A DNA stretch of 64,000 nt from SG8-30 sp963710135 (GCA_963710135.1 CAVPYY010000003.1:1-64000), one strand, 5' to 3'; shown: positions 37,264 through 46,501, counted from the stretch's first letter. The notes: generated from the sequence alone by a model not told the origin. Numbers and translations are program-made.

Positions 37264-38052
37264 CTAGACGCTCTGCGTCAGAAATCCGACCATCTGGTCG
37301 ACCGTGGAGATCGCCCGCGCGTTCATCTCGTAGGCGCGCTGCGTCTCGATCATGTTGACCAGCTCCTCGACGACGTTGACGTTCGAGGTCTCGAGCGAAC
37401 CCTGCACGATGTTGCCGAGACCGTTCAGCCCGGGCGTGCCGACCGACGGCGGCCCGCTGGAGGCCGACTCCAGCAGCAGGTTCTCGCCGCGCGGCTCGAG
37501 GCCGGCGGGATTGATGAAGTCGGTGAGCTGGATCTGGCCGATGGTCGTCGGGCTGGGGTTGCCCGGCGTCGAGACGCTGACCGTGCCATCGGCGCCGACG
37601 GTGACGCTCAGCGCATTGTCGGGAATCGTGATCGGCGGCTGCACCTGGTAGCCGCTCGCCGTCACCAGCTCGCCCTCGGCGTTGACCTGGAACGATCCGT
37701 CGCGGGTGTAAGCCGGCGGTGCCGTCGGGCAGCAGCACCTCGAAGAAGCCGCCGCCCTGCACGGCCAGGTCGAAGTTGCCGCCGGTCTGCTGCAGACTGC
37801 CCTGGCTGTAGAGCTTCTCGGTGGCGACGATGCGCACGCCGGTGCCGAGGTACATGCCGGTGGGGTACTGCGTGTCCTGCGAGGTCTGCGCGCCGACCTG
37901 GCGCACGTTCTGATAGAGCAGGTCCTCGAACACCGGCCGCGGCTCGCTTGAAGCCCGTGGTGTTGACGTTGGCCAGATTGTTCGACACGACCGACATGCG
38001 CGTCTGCTGCGCGTCGAGTCCGGTCTTGGCAAGCCCACAGTGCCAGGTTCAT
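37264..38052 (-). CDS. flgG: Distal rod protein FlgG, with three frame breaks
   Basis: FlgG forms the distal rod. Pieces in successive frames reassemble a perfect FlgG: MNLALW, then AKTGLDAQQTRMSVVSNNLA and NVNTTGFKR, then RPVFEDLLYQNVRQVGAQTS through FFEVLLPDGT, then AYTRDGSFQVNAEGELVTAS to the end AISTVDQMVGFLTQSV. The breaks lie near 38030-38037, 37934-37950 and 37711-37720, each one surplus base. Removing three bases leaves 261 residues, exactly family-typical. Three independent knockouts in one essential rod gene argue for sequence error. Confidence 0.92.
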   Translation of the reverse strand: MNLALWACQDRTRRAADAHVGRVEQSGQRQHHGLQASRGRCSRTCSIRTCARSARRPRRTRSTPPACTSAPACASSPPRSSTARAVCSRPAATSTWPCRAAASSRCCCPTAPPAYTRDGSFQVNAEGELVTASGYQVQPPITIPDNALSVTVGADGTVSVSTPGNPSPTTIGQIQLTDFINPAGLEPRGENLLLESASSGPPSVGTPGLNGLGNIVQGSLETSNVNVVEELVNMIETQRAYEMNARAISTVDQMVGFLTQSV

Positions 38053-38077
38053 TTTCTCTCCTGTCCGCTACCGGACG

Positions 38078-38819
38078 TCAGCCGGCGCGCAGCAACTGCT
38101 GCAGCGCCGAGTCGTTCTCGTTCGCCGTGCTCATCAGGCGCACCTGCATCTCGAACTGCCGCGAGATCTCGATCATCTCGACCAGCGCCTCCGCGACGTT
38201 CACGTTGCTCGATTCCAGCGCGCCGCTGGCGAGCCGCACCGCGGCATCCGCCGGCGCCTCGCCGCCGTCACGCAGGCGCAGCAGGCCGTCGGCGCCCTTG
38301 ACCAGGTCCTCCTGCGGCGGATTCACCAGCCGGATCCGGCCGACGGCGCGACAGCGCCTCGGGCCCGAGGCCCTGCGGCACCACCGACACGGTGCCGTCG
38401 CCGCCGATCTCGATCTTGTTGGCCGGCGGGACGGTCAGCGGACCCGCGTCGCCGCGCACTGCGAGCCCGGTCGCGGTCTCCAGCACGCCGCTCGCGCTGA
38501 CGCGCAGGTCGCCGGCGCGCGTATAGGCCTCGCTGCCGTCGGCGGCCTGCACCGCGATGAAACCCGGTCCCCGCACCGCCACGTCCAGGGCGCGGCCGGT
38601 GTCCTGCACGGTGCCGATGCGCGGGTCGAATCCCATCTGCTCGGCGACCGCGTTGACGCGGGTCGGGTAGCCCGGCCCCTGCACGACGTAGCTCGAGAAG
38701 GCGTGCAGGTCGGCGCGATAGCCGCTGGTCGAGGCGTTGGCCAGGTTGTGGGACACCATGGCCTGCGCGTCCATCAGCTGGTCCGCGCCGGTCATCGCCA
38801 CCCACAACATCCTGTCCAT
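38078..38819 (-). CDS. flgF: Proximal rod protein FlgF, frame-broken near 38341-38352
   Basis: FlgF is a proximal rod subunit. The N-terminal part (MDRMLWVAMTGADQLMDAQA, MVSHNLANASTSGYRADL, TVQDTGRALDVAVRGPGFIA) and the C-terminal part (NPPQEDLVKGADGLLRLRDG, SSNVNVAEALVEMIEISRQF) are both typical but lie in adjacent frames. The join is at the CGCGCCGTCGGCC stretch, where one base is surplus. The corrected length is 246 residues. It lies 28 bases after flgE. Confidence 0.92.
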
Positions 38820-38847
38820 GCTCTATGCCTCGCCGCTCGCCGCCGGA

Positions 38848-40065
38848 TCAGCGGATGTTGATGATGGTCTGGGTGATCGAGTCGGCGGTGCTGATCATCT
38901 GCGCGTTCGCCTGGAAGTTGCGCTGCGCGGTGATCATGCTGACCAGGGCGTTGGTCAGGTCGACATTCGATCCCTCGATGGCGCCGGCCTGGATCAGGCC
39001 GAAGCTGGCCGAGCCCGCCTCGCCGCGGATGGCCCCGCCCGACGAGAACGACTCGCCCCAGCTCGTCTCACCCAGCTGCCTGAGACCCTGCGGGTTGGGG
39101 AAATTGGAGATCGCCACCTGGCCGAGCTCAAGCGCCCTGCCATTGGTGTAACGGGCGAACACCACGCCCGTCTCCGAGATGTCGATGCTGGTCAGCCGGC
39201 CCGACGAGTAGCCGTCCTGGTTCAGCGCGCTGACCCCGAACTGGTTGCCGAACTGGGTTGCCTGCGCGAAATCGAATGTGATGTTCAGCGGGCTGGCGCC
39301 GTTGGCCGGATCGTAGGCGGGGAACGCCAGGTTGCCGCCGACGGGCACGGTCTGCAGGCCGGTCGGTGAGAACTGCAGCGTCTGCAGGCCGCCCACCTGG
39401 TTGCCGTCGATGGTCAGCGCCGTATTCCACTCGTTGGGGTTAGCCGTCTTCACGAAGAAGAAGGTCGCCTGGTGCGCGGCACCGAGCGAGTCATAGACCA
39501 CGGTCGAGGTCGAGTGGTTGTAGCTCTGCGCGTCCGCCGGGTCGAACACCGCCACGATCGGCGGTGTCGCCGCCGCCGGCAGGTTGACCACGACCTCGCC
39601 GCTGGTGGTGGCGTTCGGCGTGCTCTGCGACGTCTGCAGCCTGAGATCGGTGAGCGAGCCGGTGTTGAAGCCGCCGGTGGCCACCGGCGGATAGACCTGC
39701 AGCCGCTGCGACTGCGAGTTCACGACGAAGCCGTCGCGATCGACGCTGAACATGCCGTTGCGCGTGTACGCCAGGCCGGCGCCGTCGGCGAGTGTGAAAA
39801 AGCCCTGGCCGTTGATGGCGAGGTCGAGGCCCGAGTTGGTGAACTCGACGTTGCCCTGGGTGAACTGCTGCGCCACGTTTGCCAGGCGCACGCCGTTGCC
39901 GATGGCCGCGCCGCCCGAGTCGAGCGAACCGGCGGCGAACACGTCCGCGAACTCCGCCCGCGAGGCCTTGAAGCCCGTGGTGTTCGAGTTGGCGATGTTG
40001 TTCGCGGTCACGTTGAGGTCGGAGGTCGCCGCGTTCAGTCCGCTGAGGGCAATCCGGAATGGCAT
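38848..40065 (-). CDS. flgE: Flagellar hook protein FlgE
   Basis: FlgE is the hook subunit whose length FliK measures. The 405-residue protein starts MPFRIALSGLNAATSDLNVT and has the rod/hook motif ANNIANSNTTGFKASRAEFA. Its middle domain carries LDLAINGQGFFTLADGAGLA, and its C-terminal end is VDLTNALVSMITAQRNFQAN followed by AQMISTADSITQTIINI. It is intact and of common length. It begins 38 bases after flgD. Confidence 0.95.
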   Translation of the reverse strand: MPFRIALSGLNAATSDLNVTANNIANSNTTGFKASRAEFADVFAAGSLDSGGAAIGNGVRLANVAQQFTQGNVEFTNSGLDLAINGQGFFTLADGAGLAYTRNGMFSVDRDGFVVNSQSQRLQVYPPVATGGFNTGSLTDLRLQTSQSTPNATTSGEVVVNLPAAATPPIVAVFDPADAQSYNHSTSTVVYDSLGAAHQATFFFVKTANPNEWNTALTIDGNQVGGLQTLQFSPTGLQTVPVGGNLAFPAYDPANGASPLNITFDFAQATQFGNQFGVSALNQDGYSSGRLTSIDISETGVVFARYTNGRALELGQVAISNFPNPQGLRQLGETSWGESFSSGGAIRGEAGSASFGLIQAGAIEGSNVDLTNALVSMITAQRNFQANAQMISTADSITQTIINIR

Positions 40066-40103
40066 CTGTTGACTCCTGTGAGGTGTGGATCAGGCGCGTC
40101 GGC

Positions 40104-40781
40104 TCAGCCGATCTGCCGTACGTCGCCGAATGGAATTTCACCGAGACCGCGCAGGCTCAGCGACAGGCCCGCCTGGCCCGCGCCCAGCGTCACGCTCTCG
40201 ACCGGGGCCGCGATCAGCGCCTGTACCGCCGTCTGCGCGGCGCCGCTGAAGGCCTGGGCCCGGATGCTGTATGCGCCTTCCGGCATCCGCGTGCCGTCGT
40301 CGCCGATGCCGTCCCAGGCGAAGCGCGTCAGGCCGGCTCCCTGCGGTCCCAGCTCCAGGTTGCGCACCACGGTGCCGTTGGCCGCGAGCACCTGCACGCG
40401 CACCTGCTGCGCGGCGCCCTGCAGCTCGACCGCCGCGCCGAACTCGCCGTCCGCGGCGAGCCAGCCGGTCGAGCGGTTCACCAGCACCTCGCGCCCGAGC
40501 AGGGCCGAGGCCTGCAGCGCCTGGTTCGAAACGAGCGAGCTCGACAGGCCCTGGAATTCCTGCTTCAGCTCGGCGAGGCCCGATACCGTGCCGAACTGCG
40601 CGAGCTGGCCGATGAACTCGCCGCTCTCCAGCGGTTTGAACGGGTCCTGGTTCTGGAACTGGGTGATCATCAGGCGCAGGAAGTCCTGGGCGCCGAGATC
40701 CTCCGAGGTCTGGCGCGCCGGCTGCAGGTCGCGCGACAGGCCGAGGGCTTCGAATTCGGGGTTGATGCTGGGAATGGCCAT
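40104..40781 (-). CDS. flgD: Hook assembly scaffold FlgD
   Basis: FlgD is the hook cap required for FlgE polymerisation. The 225-residue product shows the conserved N-terminal segment LGAQDFLRLMITQFQNQDPF followed by KPLESGEFIGQLAQFGTVSG. A tudor/FnIII-like beta domain follows (VRVQVLAANGTVVRNLELGP, GLTRFAWDGIGDDGTRMPEG). It lies between flgC (20-base gap) and flgE. Confidence 0.94.
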   Translation of the reverse strand: MAIPSINPEFEALGLSRDLQPARQTSEDLGAQDFLRLMITQFQNQDPFKPLESGEFIGQLAQFGTVSGLAELKQEFQGLSSSLVSNQALQASALLGREVLVNRSTGWLAADGEFGAAVELQGAAQQVRVQVLAANGTVVRNLELGPQGAGLTRFAWDGIGDDGTRMPEGAYSIRAQAFSGAAQTAVQALIAAPVESVTLGAGQAGLSLSLRGLGEIPFGDVRQIG

Positions 40782-40801
40782 CGTTGTCTCCGCGTGAGCG
40801 C

Positions 40802-41230
40802 CTAGCGGCCCATCGACAGGGTCTTGAGCAACAGGTCGCGCGAGGCATTCATCACCTCGACGTTGGTCTGGAAGGAGCGCGAGGCCGAGATCATGTTGGC
40901 CATCTCCTCGACCGAGTTGACGTTCGAGGCCCAGACATAGCCGTCCTGGTCGGCGAGCGGATGGCCCGGCTGGTGGCGGCGCACGGGCGCAGCAGGGCTC
41001 TCCCAGACGCCCAGCACGCGCACCCCGGCGGTCGCGTCGTCGGCGACCGGACCGCCGGCGCGCGCTTCCCGGTACACCGCCTCAAACACCGGCTGGCGCG
41101 CCCGGTAGGCGCGCGCCGGGTCGCCGGCCACGGAGTCGGCGTTGGCCAGGTTGCTGGCCACCGTGTTGAGGCGGATGCTCTGCGCATTGAGCGCGCTGCC
41201 GGCGACATCGAAAACGCTGAAAAGCGACAT
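40802..41230 (-). CDS. flgC: Proximal rod protein FlgC
   Basis: The 142-residue rod protein starts MSLFSVFDVAGSALNAQSIR with the motif LNTVASNLANADSVAGDPAR. Its middle contains the FlgC pattern PAAPVRRHQPGHPLADQDGY. It ends with VEEMANMISASRSFQTNVEV and MNASRDLLLKTLSMGR. Length and order are canonical. The gap to flgB is ten bases. Confidence 0.95.
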   Translation of the reverse strand: MSLFSVFDVAGSALNAQSIRLNTVASNLANADSVAGDPARAYRARQPVFEAVYREARAGGPVADDATAGVRVLGVWESPAAPVRRHQPGHPLADQDGYVWASNVNSVEEMANMISASRSFQTNVEVMNASRDLLLKTLSMGR

Positions 41231-41240
41231 GGCGTTTGCC

Positions 41241-41636
41241 CTACTGCCCCGACAGCGCCGACTGGATCGACGCGATGCGGCGGTTGATGAAGGTCAGGCT
41301 CGCCTGGTAGCGAACGGCGTTGTCCGAGAAGGCCGCCTGCTCGACCGGCGCCTCCACGGTGTTGCCGTCGAGCGAGGGCTGGAAAGGGATGCGGAACTTG
41401 AGCTCACCGCCGCCGGCCAGCGCGTCGGCAGCCGGCAGATGGCCGGCCCGGGTGGCGGCGAGCGGCAGTGCCGCGCCCGTCGTCTGGCCGCCCAGCACGC
41501 TCGCGAAGTCGATGTCGCGCGCCTTGTAGTTGGGCGTATCGGCGTTGGCGATGTTGGCCGCCAGCACGCCGGCGCGCTCGCCGCGCAGCAACAGCGAGGT
41601 CTCGCTCAATCCGAATACGCCATCCAGAAAACTCAT
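41241..41636 (-). CDS. flgB: Proximal rod protein FlgB
   Basis: FlgB is the first gene of the rod-hook operon. The chosen ATG 41636 gives 131 residues, starting MSFLDGVFGLSETSLLLRGE. It has the rod motif AGVLAANIANADTPNYKARD and the typical end DNAVRYQASLTFINRRIASI. The open frame extends to 41780, but the sigma-54 promoter at 41681-41696 lies within that extension, which rules it out. Confidence 0.94.
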   Translation of the reverse strand: MSFLDGVFGLSETSLLLRGERAGVLAANIANADTPNYKARDIDFASVLGGQTTGAALPLAATRAGHLPAADALAGGGELKFRIPFQPSLDGNTVEAPVEQAAFSDNAVRYQASLTFINRRIASIQSALSGQ

Positions 41637-41680
41637 ATCTCGACCCTGCAACCGGCCCAACAGGGCCCTTCCCACCCATG

Positions 41681-41696
41681 AGCAAGCTCTGTGCCA
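41681..41696 (-). promoter_or_regulatory. Sigma-54 promoter of flgBCDEFGHIJKL
   Basis: The minus-strand sequence TGGCACAGAGCTTGCT matches the core TGGCAC-N5-TTGCT, with the -24 GG and -12 GC at correct spacing. Only the seventh consensus base differs (A for G). Transcription should begin near 41669, about 33 bases before the flgB ATG. Gaps through to flgL are all under 70 bases, so the whole set could be one transcript. Confidence 0.9.
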
Positions 41697-41942
41697 AGTC
41701 ACGCGGCGGGCGTTAATGCCCGGCAATTCGCCACATTTCGGCGCACCCGAGCGGCGCGCCCGGGCTGCGAGCGGCAACAACGCGCCGCCACAGCGGCAAG
41801 CGGCCGACCCGTTGCCGCCGGCGGGCCGCTGATCGCCGGTTCATTGACGGTGTCGGAAACCGGACGCGTCCAGCGCGGCGTGCCGGTAATCGGCCGCAAT
41901 CGAGGCCGCGCGGAATCAATCAGTTGCGACCCTTGGGCAGGT

Positions 41943-41958
41943 TGGCATGGCCGTTGCA
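41943..41958 (+). promoter_or_regulatory. Sigma-54 promoter of flgA
   Basis: TGGCATGGCCGTTGCA is a full match to TGGCAYG-N4-TTGCW. The expected transcription start, about 12 bases past the -12 GC, falls at about 41969, directly before the flgA ATG at 41970. The flgA mRNA may therefore be leaderless or have only a base or two of leader. Confidence 0.88.
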
Positions 41959-41969
41959 GTCTGTGTCGC

Positions 41970-42701
41970 ATGGGACGCTGCCCGCCACGCCATCGCTTCG
42001 CACTGCTGCTCGCCCGTCGACTGGCCGGCGCCGCGGGCCTGTTGTTCGCGGCGCTGGCCGCGGCGGCCGGCACGCAGCCCGCGGCCGATATCGCCAGCGC
42101 GGCGCGCAGCGAGGCGCTGCGCCTCAGTGCGGCGGCCACCAGCCGCGTCGAGGTGCAGGAAGTGCGCGTCGATCCCCGGCTGCGCCTGCCGCGCTGCGAG
42201 CGGCCGCTCGCGGCCCGGCCGAGCGCCGGCACCCGGACCGGCGGGCGGCTGACGGTCGAGGTGCTGTGCGCCGCGCCGGCCTGGCGCGTGTTCGTGCCGG
42301 TCACGCTGAGCGCGCGCGGACCCGTCGCCGTCGCCGCCCGGCCCCTCGCCGCCCGCCACACGCTGGCGGCCGGCGACGTGGTGCTCACCGAGCGTGACCT
42401 GCACGCCACGGGCAGCGCCTACTTCCAGCGCGTCGAGGATGTGCTGGGCCTGGAAGTCACTCGTGCGCTGGGTGCCGGCGAAGTGCTCAGCACCTCCAGC
42501 GTTCGCGCCGGTTCGCTGGTCAGGCGGGGCCAGTCGGTGACCTTGCTCGCGCAGAACGACTCGGTCTCGGTACAGATGAAGGGTGAAGTCCTGGCCAATG
42601 GCGGCCTGAACCAGCGGGTCCGGGTCCGGAATCTGTCGTCCGGACGCGAGGTCGAAGGCGTGGTGCGCTCCGCCGACCTGGTCGAGGTGCCGTTTCTGTG
42701 A
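41970..42701 (+). CDS. flgA: P-ring assembly chaperone FlgA
   Basis: FlgA is the periplasmic chaperone for FlgI. The 243-residue precursor starts MGRCPPRHRFALLLARRLAG with a Sec-type signal peptide ending near AALAAAAG. A SAF domain follows (RPLAARHTLAAGDVVLTERD, LGLEVTRALGAGEVLSTSSV) and the conserved C-terminus has GQSVTLLAQNDSVSVQMKGE and LNQRVRVRNLSSGREVEGVV. The open frame extends to 41691, but ATG 41970 fits both the promoter and the signal peptide. No Shine-Dalgarno is seen ahead of it. Confidence 0.92.
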   Translation: MGRCPPRHRFALLLARRLAGAAGLLFAALAAAAGTQPAADIASAARSEALRLSAAATSRVEVQEVRVDPRLRLPRCERPLAARPSAGTRTGGRLTVEVLCAAPAWRVFVPVTLSARGPVAVAARPLAARHTLAAGDVVLTERDLHATGSAYFQRVEDVLGLEVTRALGAGEVLSTSSVRAGSLVRRGQSVTLLAQNDSVSVQMKGEVLANGGLNQRVRVRNLSSGREVEGVVRSADLVEVPFL

Positions 42702-42798
42702 CCGGATTCAAGTTTGCCCGGGTCTGGCCGACAGCCATGCACAGGGAAACGAAAATGGCGGGCCGCGGACGGGCAATGGCGCCAGGCACGTGGCAGGC

Positions 42799-42825
42799 TA
42801 AAGTCCGCAGGGAAATTGCCGATAT
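42799..42825 (+). promoter_or_regulatory. Sigma-28 (FliA) promoter of flgM
   Basis: TAAA at 42799-42802, a 15-base spacer and GCCGATAT at 42818-42825 match TAAA-N15-GCCGATAA at 11 of 12 positions. The flgM ATG is 37 bases downstream. It closes the FliA-FlgM feedback loop. Confidence 0.9.
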
Positions 42826-42861
42826 TTGGGTCAGGAGCCTCGGGCCCCCGGAGTACACGCG

Positions 42862-43170
42862 ATGAGCAACAAGATCGACGGCATCAGCCAGCGGCCCGTC
42901 CAGCCAGGCGGCGGCGCACGTGCGCCCGGCCCGGAACGCACGGACCGTGCAGGCGGCTCGGCGCGCAGCCCGGAGACCGACAAGGTCACCTTGACCGATT
43001 CCGCCCGGCAGCTGCAGCGGCTGTCCGAGGCCGTAGCGAGCGCGCCGGAAGTCGATGCCGCCAAGGTAGCCAGCGTCCGCGAGTCGATCGAGCGCGGCGA
43101 GTACAAGGTCGACTCGGACAAGGTCGCCGCCCGAATCATCGCCGCCGAACGCGAACTCGTCGGCCGCTGA
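42862..43170 (+). CDS. flgM: Anti-sigma-28 factor FlgM
   Basis: FlgM binds and holds FliA until it is exported through the finished hook. The 102-residue product from ATG 42862 (MSNKIDGISQRPVQPGGG) has a disordered Gly/Pro/Arg-rich N-half and the sigma-binding C-half: DKVTLTDSARQLQRLSEAV, then DAAKVASVRESIERGEYKVD and SDKVAARIIAAERELVGR. The open frame starts 36 bases earlier, within the promoter region, so this ATG is preferred. It overlaps flgN (TGATG). Confidence 0.94.
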   Translation: MSNKIDGISQRPVQPGGGARAPGPERTDRAGGSARSPETDKVTLTDSARQLQRLSEAVASAPEVDAAKVASVRESIERGEYKVDSDKVAARIIAAERELVGR

Positions 43171-43682
43171 TGGAACTCCCGCGCATGGACAGCGGCGCAG
43201 TCATTACCGAACTCGAATCACTGCTGGCGCTGCAGATGCGCGCCGGCGAGGCCCTGCTGGCGGCCCTGAACGCAGAGGCCGCGGCGCTCGGCGCGCGCGA
43301 CCAGCAGGCCCTGGCGGACGCCACGGCAACCAAGATGCGCGCGCTGGCCGAGATCGAGCTGCACGAGCAGGCCCGCCGGCAGCTGGCGGCACGCATCGGC
43401 GCGGGTCCCGGGCCGGCCGAGATGGATGCCTGGATCACCGCCTTTGCCGCGGGCTCACCGCATCAGGCCGGGGGCCTTGGCGAGCGCTGGCGCGCGCTGG
43501 GAGACCTGCTGCGCCGCTGCCGCGCCGCGAATCAGTCGAATGGCCTGGTGGTCGCGTCGCTGCACCGCCGGGTACAGCAGGCGGTCAACGTGCTGCGCGG
43601 CGCAGGCCCCGAGACCACCGTTTACGGCCCGACCGGGGCGGCAGTCGCCGCCGGCTCGGCCCGCGCGATTGCGCGCGCCTGA
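43170..43682 (+). CDS. flgN: FlgK/FlgL export chaperone FlgN
   Basis: FlgN delivers FlgK and FlgL to the export gate. The 170-residue, largely helical product from ATG 43170 (MELPRMDSGAVITELESLLA) has the FlgN-type pattern of Leu-rich helices. Its C-terminal end is NGLVVASLHRRVQQAVNVLR followed by ETTVYGPTGAA, which is characteristic of FlgN. Its ATG overlaps the flgM stop by one base. Confidence 0.9.
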   Translation: MELPRMDSGAVITELESLLALQMRAGEALLAALNAEAAALGARDQQALADATATKMRALAEIELHEQARRQLAARIGAGPGPAEMDAWITAFAAGSPHQAGGLGERWRALGDLLRRCRAANQSNGLVVASLHRRVQQAVNVLRGAGPETTVYGPTGAAVAAGSARAIARA

Positions 43683-43699
43683 CCCGCGCGGAGAGTGCC

Positions 43700-43894
43700 A
43701 TGCTCGTTCTGACACGCCGCGCCGACGAGTCGATCGTGATCCTGCCGGCTGACGGAGCCGACGGCAGGATGACGCTGGCCGAACTGTTCGCCGCGGGGCC
43801 GATCCAGATCACGCTGCTCGGCGGGACGGGCCGGCGCATCAAGATGGGCATCGACGCACCCGAGCAACTCGCGATCCGCCGCAAGGACGAGTGA
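43700..43894 (+). CDS. CsrA/RsmA-like RNA-binding regulator with an insertion
   Basis: The 64-residue protein opens MLVLTRRADESIVIL like CsrA and closes with GRRIKMGIDAPEQLAIRRK, aligning with CsrA NQVRIGVNAPKEVAVHRE. Leu4 and Arg6 in strand 1 and the Arg equivalent to CsrA Arg44 are kept. Between strands 1 and 2 there is an insertion of about 15-20 residues (PADGADGRMTLAELFAAG). The C-terminal helix is almost absent, as the protein ends five residues after the last strand. GAGAG precedes the ATG. CsrA proteins bind GGA in mRNA leaders, and a role in flagellar mRNA control is inferred from its place after flgMN. Confidence 0.8.
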   Translation: MLVLTRRADESIVILPADGADGRMTLAELFAAGPIQITLLGGTGRRIKMGIDAPEQLAIRRKDE

Positions 43895-44075
43895 ACTGGC
43901 TTGGCCTCGTCTGCTGCGATGCAGCATCTCGGATCGAGTTAACCTAACCATCTGATTTTTAATGCTTGTCCACATCGTGGACCGGCATCGCACCCCGTCC
44001 GCTTCCCACGGCAGCCGGACCTCGGCATACTGCCCCCCGAGGTCGTCTCCACGAACAAAAAGCGGGGATCGGGAG

Positions 44076-44351
44076 ATGGAACGCCGACTGCATACGCGTC
44101 ATCGGGCGCGTACCACTGTCTACATCAGTGTTCCGGGACGCCGCGGCACGTTGTGCCGCGCGAAGAACCTGAGCGCCAACGGCGTATTCGTCGAGACGCG
44201 CAATCTCGGGTTGTCCAAGGGCTCTATCGTCGAGCTGGCCTTTGCCATCAACCTCGGCGCGGTGACCAAGATTCACCGGCGCCAGGCGGTCGTCACCCAC
44301 GTATCGAACGGGGGTACGGGCCTGCGGATGGAGAGTTACGGCACCGCCTGA
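44076..44351 (+). CDS. Single-domain PilZ protein
   Basis: From ATG 44076 (MERRLHTRHRARTTVYISVP) the product is 91 residues, a lone PilZ domain. An RxxxR-type element is present (RRLHTRHRAR), followed 25 residues later by NLSANGVF, the N/DxSxxG motif, so c-di-GMP binding is plausible. The rest is beta-rich (SIVELAFAINLGAVTKIHRR, QAVVTHVSNGGTGLRM). The open frame starts further upstream at 43962, but only this ATG, with GGGAG just before it, fits the domain. It lies after the CsrA-like gene with a 181-base gap. Confidence 0.88.
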   Translation: MERRLHTRHRARTTVYISVPGRRGTLCRAKNLSANGVFVETRNLGLSKGSIVELAFAINLGAVTKIHRRQAVVTHVSNGGTGLRMESYGTA

Positions 44352-44387
44352 CCCGGGTGGTGCAAGATTTCCATGTCGGGGGGTACC

Positions 44388-44421
44388 GGTGCCGCAAGGC
44401 CCGGCCACCCTCCTTTTTTTT
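44388..44421 (+). terminator. Probable intrinsic terminator after the PilZ gene
   Basis: GGTGCCG (44388-44394) can pair with CGG-CACC (44402-44409, one bulged C) across a short loop, and CTCC plus a run of eight T follows at 44414-44421. It lies 36 bases after the PilZ stop. The stem is short and imperfect, so efficiency is uncertain. The rest of the 44352-44628 gap shows no gene. Confidence 0.5.
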
Positions 44422-44628
44422 CGCGCTTTTTCCGGCACGGCCGCTGCGGCCCGCGGCGCCCCGTCGTCGTTGAGTGCCGCCGCGCCACGCCGGCGAACGG
44501 GTGCACAATAACCGGCAGGCATCGTCAGAGAGCCAGAGGACATTTCCCGTGTGGGGGCGCCGGGTCTAGAGTCCCCGCAGCAGTCTCCGGCCCAGGCCGG
44601 GCGCAGGCCCATTCCCGAGGACAACGAC

Positions 44629-45565
<937 letters not shown>

Positions 45566-45594
<29 letters not shown>

Positions 45595-46501
45595 AGCGGC
45601 GTCGCTCGCGCGCGACCCGCTGACCGCGGGGCTGCTGCGCCCGCCCGCCGGCGGCGGCTTCGAGGCGCTGCGCCACGGAGCGCTGCCCGACCGCGACTTC
45701 GTGCTGGCCACGATCGAGCGGCTGCATCAACTGCTGGTGCCCGAGGCCGCGCCCGCCAGCCGCGACATCGGCGCGGAGGTCTTCGCGGCCCGCGAGGCCG
45801 CCAAGCTCGAGCCGCTGCTGGCCGAGCAGTTTCGCCTCGCGCTGGAGTTCCAGTGCCTGCTGGACGGCAACCAGACCGACGCCTGCGGGCGCGTCGAGGC
45901 CAGCCGGGACGCGGCGCGCGCCGTGATGGCGGCGCTGCCCGAGCTGCGCCAGCGCCTGTTTGAAGACGCGCGCGCCGCCTGGCGCGGCGACCCGTCCTGC
46001 CGCGACCCCGTCGAGGCGCTGTACGCCTTTCCCGGCGTGCATGCCGTGACGCGCTACCGCATCGCCAACGTGCTGCACGTGCTCGGCGTGCCGCTCATTC
46101 CGCGGCTGATCGCGGAACACGCGCACCGGATGACGGGCATCGACATCCACCCGGGGGCGACCATCGGCCGCGAGTTCTTCATCGATCACGGCACCGGTGT
46201 CGTCATCGGCGAGACCGCGGAGATCGGCGACCGCGTCACCCTCTACCAGGGCGTGACCCTTGGCGCGAAGAGTTTTCAGCTCGACGCCGAAGGGCGCCTG
46301 GTGAAGGGCCTGCCACGACATCCGATCGTGGAGGACGACGTCACCATCTACGCCAGCGCCACCGTGCTCGGCCGGGTGCGGATAGGCCGCGGCAGCGTCA
46401 TCGGCGGCAACGTCTGGCTGACCCATGGGGTGCCGCCCGGCTCGCGGGTGTACCAGGCCGAACCGCTGGAAACCGGACACGTCGCCGGCAGCGGCATCTG
46501 A
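45566..46501 (+). CDS. cysE: Serine O-acetyltransferase (EpsC/CysE family)
   Basis: This enzyme acetylates serine to O-acetylserine, the cysK substrate. The 311-residue product has a long N-terminal helical domain (about 1-180) and a left-handed beta-helix with hexapeptide repeats. These are GIDIHPGATIGREFFIDHG, TGVVIGETAEIGDRVTLYQG and the C-terminal RVRIGRGSVIGGNVWLTHG. The catalytic His/Asp set sits in DIHPGA and FIDHGTG. It ends ETGHVAGSGI; a C-terminal Ile is the residue CysE inserts into the CysK active site. The long N-terminus resembles the EpsC subfamily. Confidence 0.93.

Larger units (their letters stand above)
41637..41969. other. Divergent regulatory region between flgB and flgA
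   Basis: This 333-base gap holds no supported gene. It carries two outward-facing sigma-54 promoters: one for flgB at 41681-41696 on the minus strand and one for flgA at 41943-41958 on the plus strand. The roughly 245 bases between them are GC-rich and should contain the upstream activator (FleQ or FleR) sites, which I could not identify by eye. Confidence 0.8.

Noticed and set aside
35426..38038. 870-codon minus-strand frame joining flgG, flgH and flgI pieces
   Set aside because: It is made of fragments of three genes joined by +1 breaks. FlgI from 36547 is real, but the remainder mixes true and out-of-frame sequence.
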